Of a stretch of 15,569 bases of DNA, positions 14,087 to 15,569 are shown one piece after another. A program made the position numbers and the translations under genes. The notes under the pieces were generated by a model that saw only the letters and a list, made by a program, of their open reading frames with translations, was not told the DNA's origin and searched no databases. Numbering within the stretch: position 1 is the first letter of the stretch; the number at the start of each line of letters is the position of its first letter. This stretch comes from Lachnospiraceae bacterium (GTDB lineage Bacteria > Bacillota_A > Clostridia > Lachnospirales > Lachnospiraceae). The stretch spans positions 1 to 15,569 of the forward strand of contig VSOD01000043.1 in the NCBI GenBank assembly GCA_009774655.1. The letters run 5' to 3'.

Positions 14087-14115
14087 TTGACGACTCCGGC
14101 AAATACGATTATGAT
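14087..14115 (+). promoter_or_regulatory. Sigma-A-type promoter of the flagellin-like gene
   Basis: TTGACG at 14087-14092 and TATGAT at 14110-14115 are separated by exactly 17 bp, each one base from consensus. The start point near 14122 would give a leader of about 78 nt. No convincing flagellar sigma-28 promoter (TAAA then GCCGATAA) was found, which is unusual for a flagellin gene. This promoter diverges from the repressor promoter, with about 57 bp between the two -35 boxes. Confidence 0.55.
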
Positions 14116-14199
14116 AAAGGTGAAGAAAACGAGCGAACCTGACATCAGTACTTTAATAATATAGTAGGAAACAGATATTCGCAGGAAAGGAGGACAGTC

Positions 14200-14961
14200 A
14201 TGAGTGCGATGACAATTAACGGTGGATTTTTGAATTCTTATTCCCACATTGCCAGCGGCAAGCGGATCAATTCGGCGGCGGATGACGCTGCGGGTCTTGC
14301 GATCGCGAAGAAGATGGAACGGGAAGAGACCGGACTTCGTGTCGGCGCCGAGAATGCGCAGGCCGGAATCGGCGCTCTGAATGTGGCAGACGGTGCACTT
14401 GACGGTGTGACGGACTATCTGCAGAGGATCAGAGAGCTTGCACTGCGATCCATGAACGGGTTGAACTCTGCCGAGGATAAACAGATCTACCAGAACGAGA
14501 TCGATCAGTTGAAGGAGGGTATCCAGTCACTGGCGAAAGACACCTCGTTGAATGAGCAGAAGCTGTTGGACGGCAGTATGGCAGATATGGGACTGGCAAC
14601 GAATCCCAATGGCGGCGGCATGAAGATTCAGATGGCGAATTCCACACTGGAAGCGCTGGGGATAGCCGATCTTGATGTGACATCGGCTGATTTCAGCCTG
14701 GATGCCATTGACAAGGCGCTTAAGACGGTAACGTCACAGAGGGGGAATCTGGGAGCCTTTACCAATCGTCTGGAACATACGTTTAATTACAATACGAGAG
14801 CGTCCTTAGAGCAGCTTGGATCCAGAAGCCGTCTGGAGGATCTGGATCTGCCGAAGGCAGTTTCGGAGAAGAAGAAACAGGAAGTTCTGGTCGGCTATAA
14901 GAACTTCATGATGCGGGAACAGATGAACCAGCAGAATTTTATGCTGAGAATGTTCCAGTAG
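14200..14961 (+). CDS. Short divergent flagellin-like protein
   Basis: The product has 253 residues. Residues about 17-120 match the flagellin N-terminal domain very clearly: ASGKRINSAADDAAGLAIAKKM, then VADGALDGVTDYLQRIRELALRSMNGLNS and YQNEIDQLKEGIQSLAKDTSLNEQKLLDG. A C-terminal flagellin stretch follows (LKTVTSQRGNLGAFTNRLEHT, then SRSRLEDLDLPKAVSEKKK, about 178-230). Two features depart from normal flagellins. About 20 residues of the N-terminal D0 helix are missing, and the last 30 residues (VGYKNFMMREQMNQQNFMLRMFQ) do not resemble the usual glutamine-rich D0 end. The central variable domain is nearly absent. AAGGAGG with 6-nt spacing supports the start. No flagellar gene lies nearby. 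It may be an altered filament subunit, a secreted flagellin-like protein, or a decaying gene. The open frame is intact. Confidence 0.88.
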   Translation: MSAMTINGGFLNSYSHIASGKRINSAADDAAGLAIAKKMEREETGLRVGAENAQAGIGALNVADGALDGVTDYLQRIRELALRSMNGLNSAEDKQIYQNEIDQLKEGIQSLAKDTSLNEQKLLDGSMADMGLATNPNGGGMKIQMANSTLEALGIADLDVTSADFSLDAIDKALKTVTSQRGNLGAFTNRLEHTFNYNTRASLEQLGSRSRLEDLDLPKAVSEKKKQEVLVGYKNFMMREQMNQQNFMLRMFQ

Positions 14962-15039
14962 CATTGTATATTTCGATGCCTGCACCCGATTTTTCGCATG
15001 TATTTTTGTCGAAGTCAATACAGCGGATCAAAATTTTGC

Positions 15040-15068
15040 TTGCATTCGAACAGATCGCGGTGTATACT
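15040..15068 (+). promoter_or_regulatory. Promoter of the FMN-riboswitch transcript
   Basis: TTGCAT at 15040-15045 and TATACT at 15063-15068 are 17 bp apart. Transcription would start near 15075, about 78 nt before the aptamer. The region 14962-15039 after the flagellin-like gene holds T-rich sequence but no hairpin convincing enough to call a terminator. Confidence 0.5.
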
Positions 15069-15152
15069 GATTTCTGTGAGATAACTGATTTTATCCGTTC
15101 AGGTATCGCACAAAGTAAACATTACAATTTAATCAAATGAATCAAAGAAAAA

Positions 15153-15300
15153 GTTCTTCGGGGTCGGGTGCAATTCCCTACCGGCGGTATAGTCCGCGAC
15201 CCGCTGCAGTGTCGATACACAGAATCACGAGAATGCGAAACTGCTGCGGCTGATTTGGTGAGATTCCAAAACCGACAGTAAAGTCTGGATGAGAGAAGAA
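15153..15300 (+). ncRNA. FMN riboswitch (RFN element)
   Basis: The conserved RFN core is directly visible. GGGTCGGGTGCAATTCCC is followed by CCGGCGGTATAGTCCGCGACCC. A variable stem (15203-15250, with CTGCAG and CTGCTGC arms) follows, then CTGATTTGGTGAGATTCC, CCGACAGTAAAGTCTGGATG and AGAGAAGAA. The outer stem P1 forms between TTCTTC (15154-15159) and GAAGAA (15295-15300). This class binds flavin mononucleotide and lowers expression of riboflavin synthesis or uptake genes when FMN is plentiful. It precedes a terminator and a membrane-protein gene, so it most likely controls riboflavin import by transcription attenuation. Confidence 0.95.
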
Positions 15301-15358
15301 AAGACAGTGTAGCACATGCATGATATGGTTATGTGTTGTATTGTTTGCCTTGTCTATG

Positions 15359-15389
15359 ATCCCCGGAGCCGGTGCTTCGGGGATTTTTT
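15359..15389 (+). terminator. Riboswitch-controlled terminator
   Basis: ATCCCCGGAGC (15359-15369) pairs with GCTTCGGGGAT (15374-15384), with one G-U pair and a CGGT loop, followed by T residues to 15389. It lies 59 nt after the aptamer and 40 nt before the next start codon, the normal place for an expression platform. When FMN is bound the terminator should form. A short AGACA (15302-15306) to TGTCT (15351-15355) pairing could be part of the alternative fold. Confidence 0.9.
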
Positions 15390-15428
15390 AGAACTTTTTC
15401 CGCCGGTAAGAAAGGAGAAAGAAGTAAA

Positions 15429-15569
15429 ATGGGTAACGGATTATTGCAGAGTATTGCGGACAATGTTGTGTTTGTGCTGGTATGTGTGGGGGTGGCAGCG
15501 GGATTGTTTGCCATCGCCTATGCGGCGGAGAAGTATGTGTACAAAAGAGACGGTATTACAGAGCGGATC
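15429..15569 (+). CDS. Membrane protein under FMN control, probably riboflavin ECF subunit (partial)
   Basis: Only the first 47 codons are inside the window, with no stop. The start ATG at 15429 follows AAAGGAG with about 11-nt spacing. The visible part begins MGNGLLQSIADNVV and has one hydrophobic segment (about 12-33). It then turns polar and basic (AEKYVYKRDGITERI). Position directly after an FMN riboswitch and its terminator argues for a riboflavin-related membrane protein. The likely candidate is RibU, the substrate-binding subunit of an energy-coupling factor transporter, which in some Clostridia carries such an extra N-terminal helix. This rests on context, because the diagnostic part of the protein lies outside the window. 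Other riboflavin transporters are possible. Confidence 0.55.
   Translation, partial: MGNGLLQSIADNVVFVLVCVGVAAGLFAIAYAAEKYVYKRDGITERI

Noticed and set aside
14076..14110. Sigma-28 flagellar promoter upstream of the flagellin-like gene
   Set aside because: A TAAA with 15-bp spacing exists, but the downstream element GGCAAATA matches the GCCGATAA consensus poorly. The sigma-A-type boxes are better.
13972..14247. Minus-strand frame with a hydrophobic segment (FFTFIIIVFAGVVKLFIPL) between the repressor and flagellin-like genes
   Set aside because: It has a GTG start inside the flagellin-like gene or an ATG at 14145, with no ribosome binding site for either. It would span both divergent promoters and the operators. 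Left unannotated, though a small membrane peptide cannot be fully excluded.
14962..15039. Terminator directly after the flagellin-like gene
   Set aside because: Short complementary stretches (TTCGA/TCGAA, ATGC/GCAT) occur but do not nest into a stable stem followed by T residues.

Overview
The window looks like a chromosomal segment of a low-to-mid G+C Gram-positive anaerobe, most likely a Lachnospiraceae / Clostridium cluster XIVa member. The reasons are strong AGGAGG-type ribosome binding sites, the secA-prfB gene pair typical of Firmicutes, protein families common in that group (DUF975, DUF4190, a SprA-like HExxH protein, XRE and BlaI/BlaR1-type regulators fused or paired with membrane proteins) and an FMN riboswitch in front of a probable riboflavin-uptake gene. 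The assignment to family level is inference from the proteins, not from a marker search.

Layout, left to right. Positions 1-2227 (+) hold small regulatory and membrane genes: a six-helix membrane protein, a short winged-helix regulator, and an XRE regulator fused to a four-helix membrane domain. Positions 2263-6233 (+) hold the housekeeping pair secA and prfB. secA has a long, structured leader with a possible 17-codon upstream ORF whose stop overlaps the secA start as ATGA. prfB carries the classical in-frame TGA and +1 programmed frameshift. A strong hairpin at 6253-6305 separates this block from a convergent minus-strand operon (8106 down to 6346) encoding a DUF4190-like membrane protein, a SprA-like protein with an HEQEH motif and two CxxC pairs, and a DUF975 membrane protein. 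Divergent from it is tex (8556-10967, +), preceded by a leader with two stem-loops.

The right part holds a BlaI-type repressor and BlaR1/MecR1-type M56 membrane peptidase pair (minus strand, 13899 down to 11164). Its extracellular C-terminal region is not a penicillin-binding sensor and contains an Asp/Phe/Tyr repeat encoded by a perfect 12-bp tandem repeat. Two matching dyads lie in and next to the promoter and are candidate BlaI operators. Divergent from blaI is a lone, shortened flagellin-like gene (14200-14961, +) with its own sigma-A-type promoter and no flagellar genes around it. The window ends with an FMN riboswitch, its terminator, and the first 47 codons of a membrane protein, probably an ECF riboflavin-binding subunit (RibU).

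Functionally the segment mixes protein export and translation genes (SecA, RF2, Tex) with several self-contained membrane-linked regulatory modules. The least explained parts are the BlaR1-like sensor with the acidic repeat, the truncated orphan flagellin, the HEQEH/CxxC protein in the minus-strand operon, and the structured leaders of secA and tex. I saw no rRNA, tRNA, CRISPR array, insertion sequence or phage gene.
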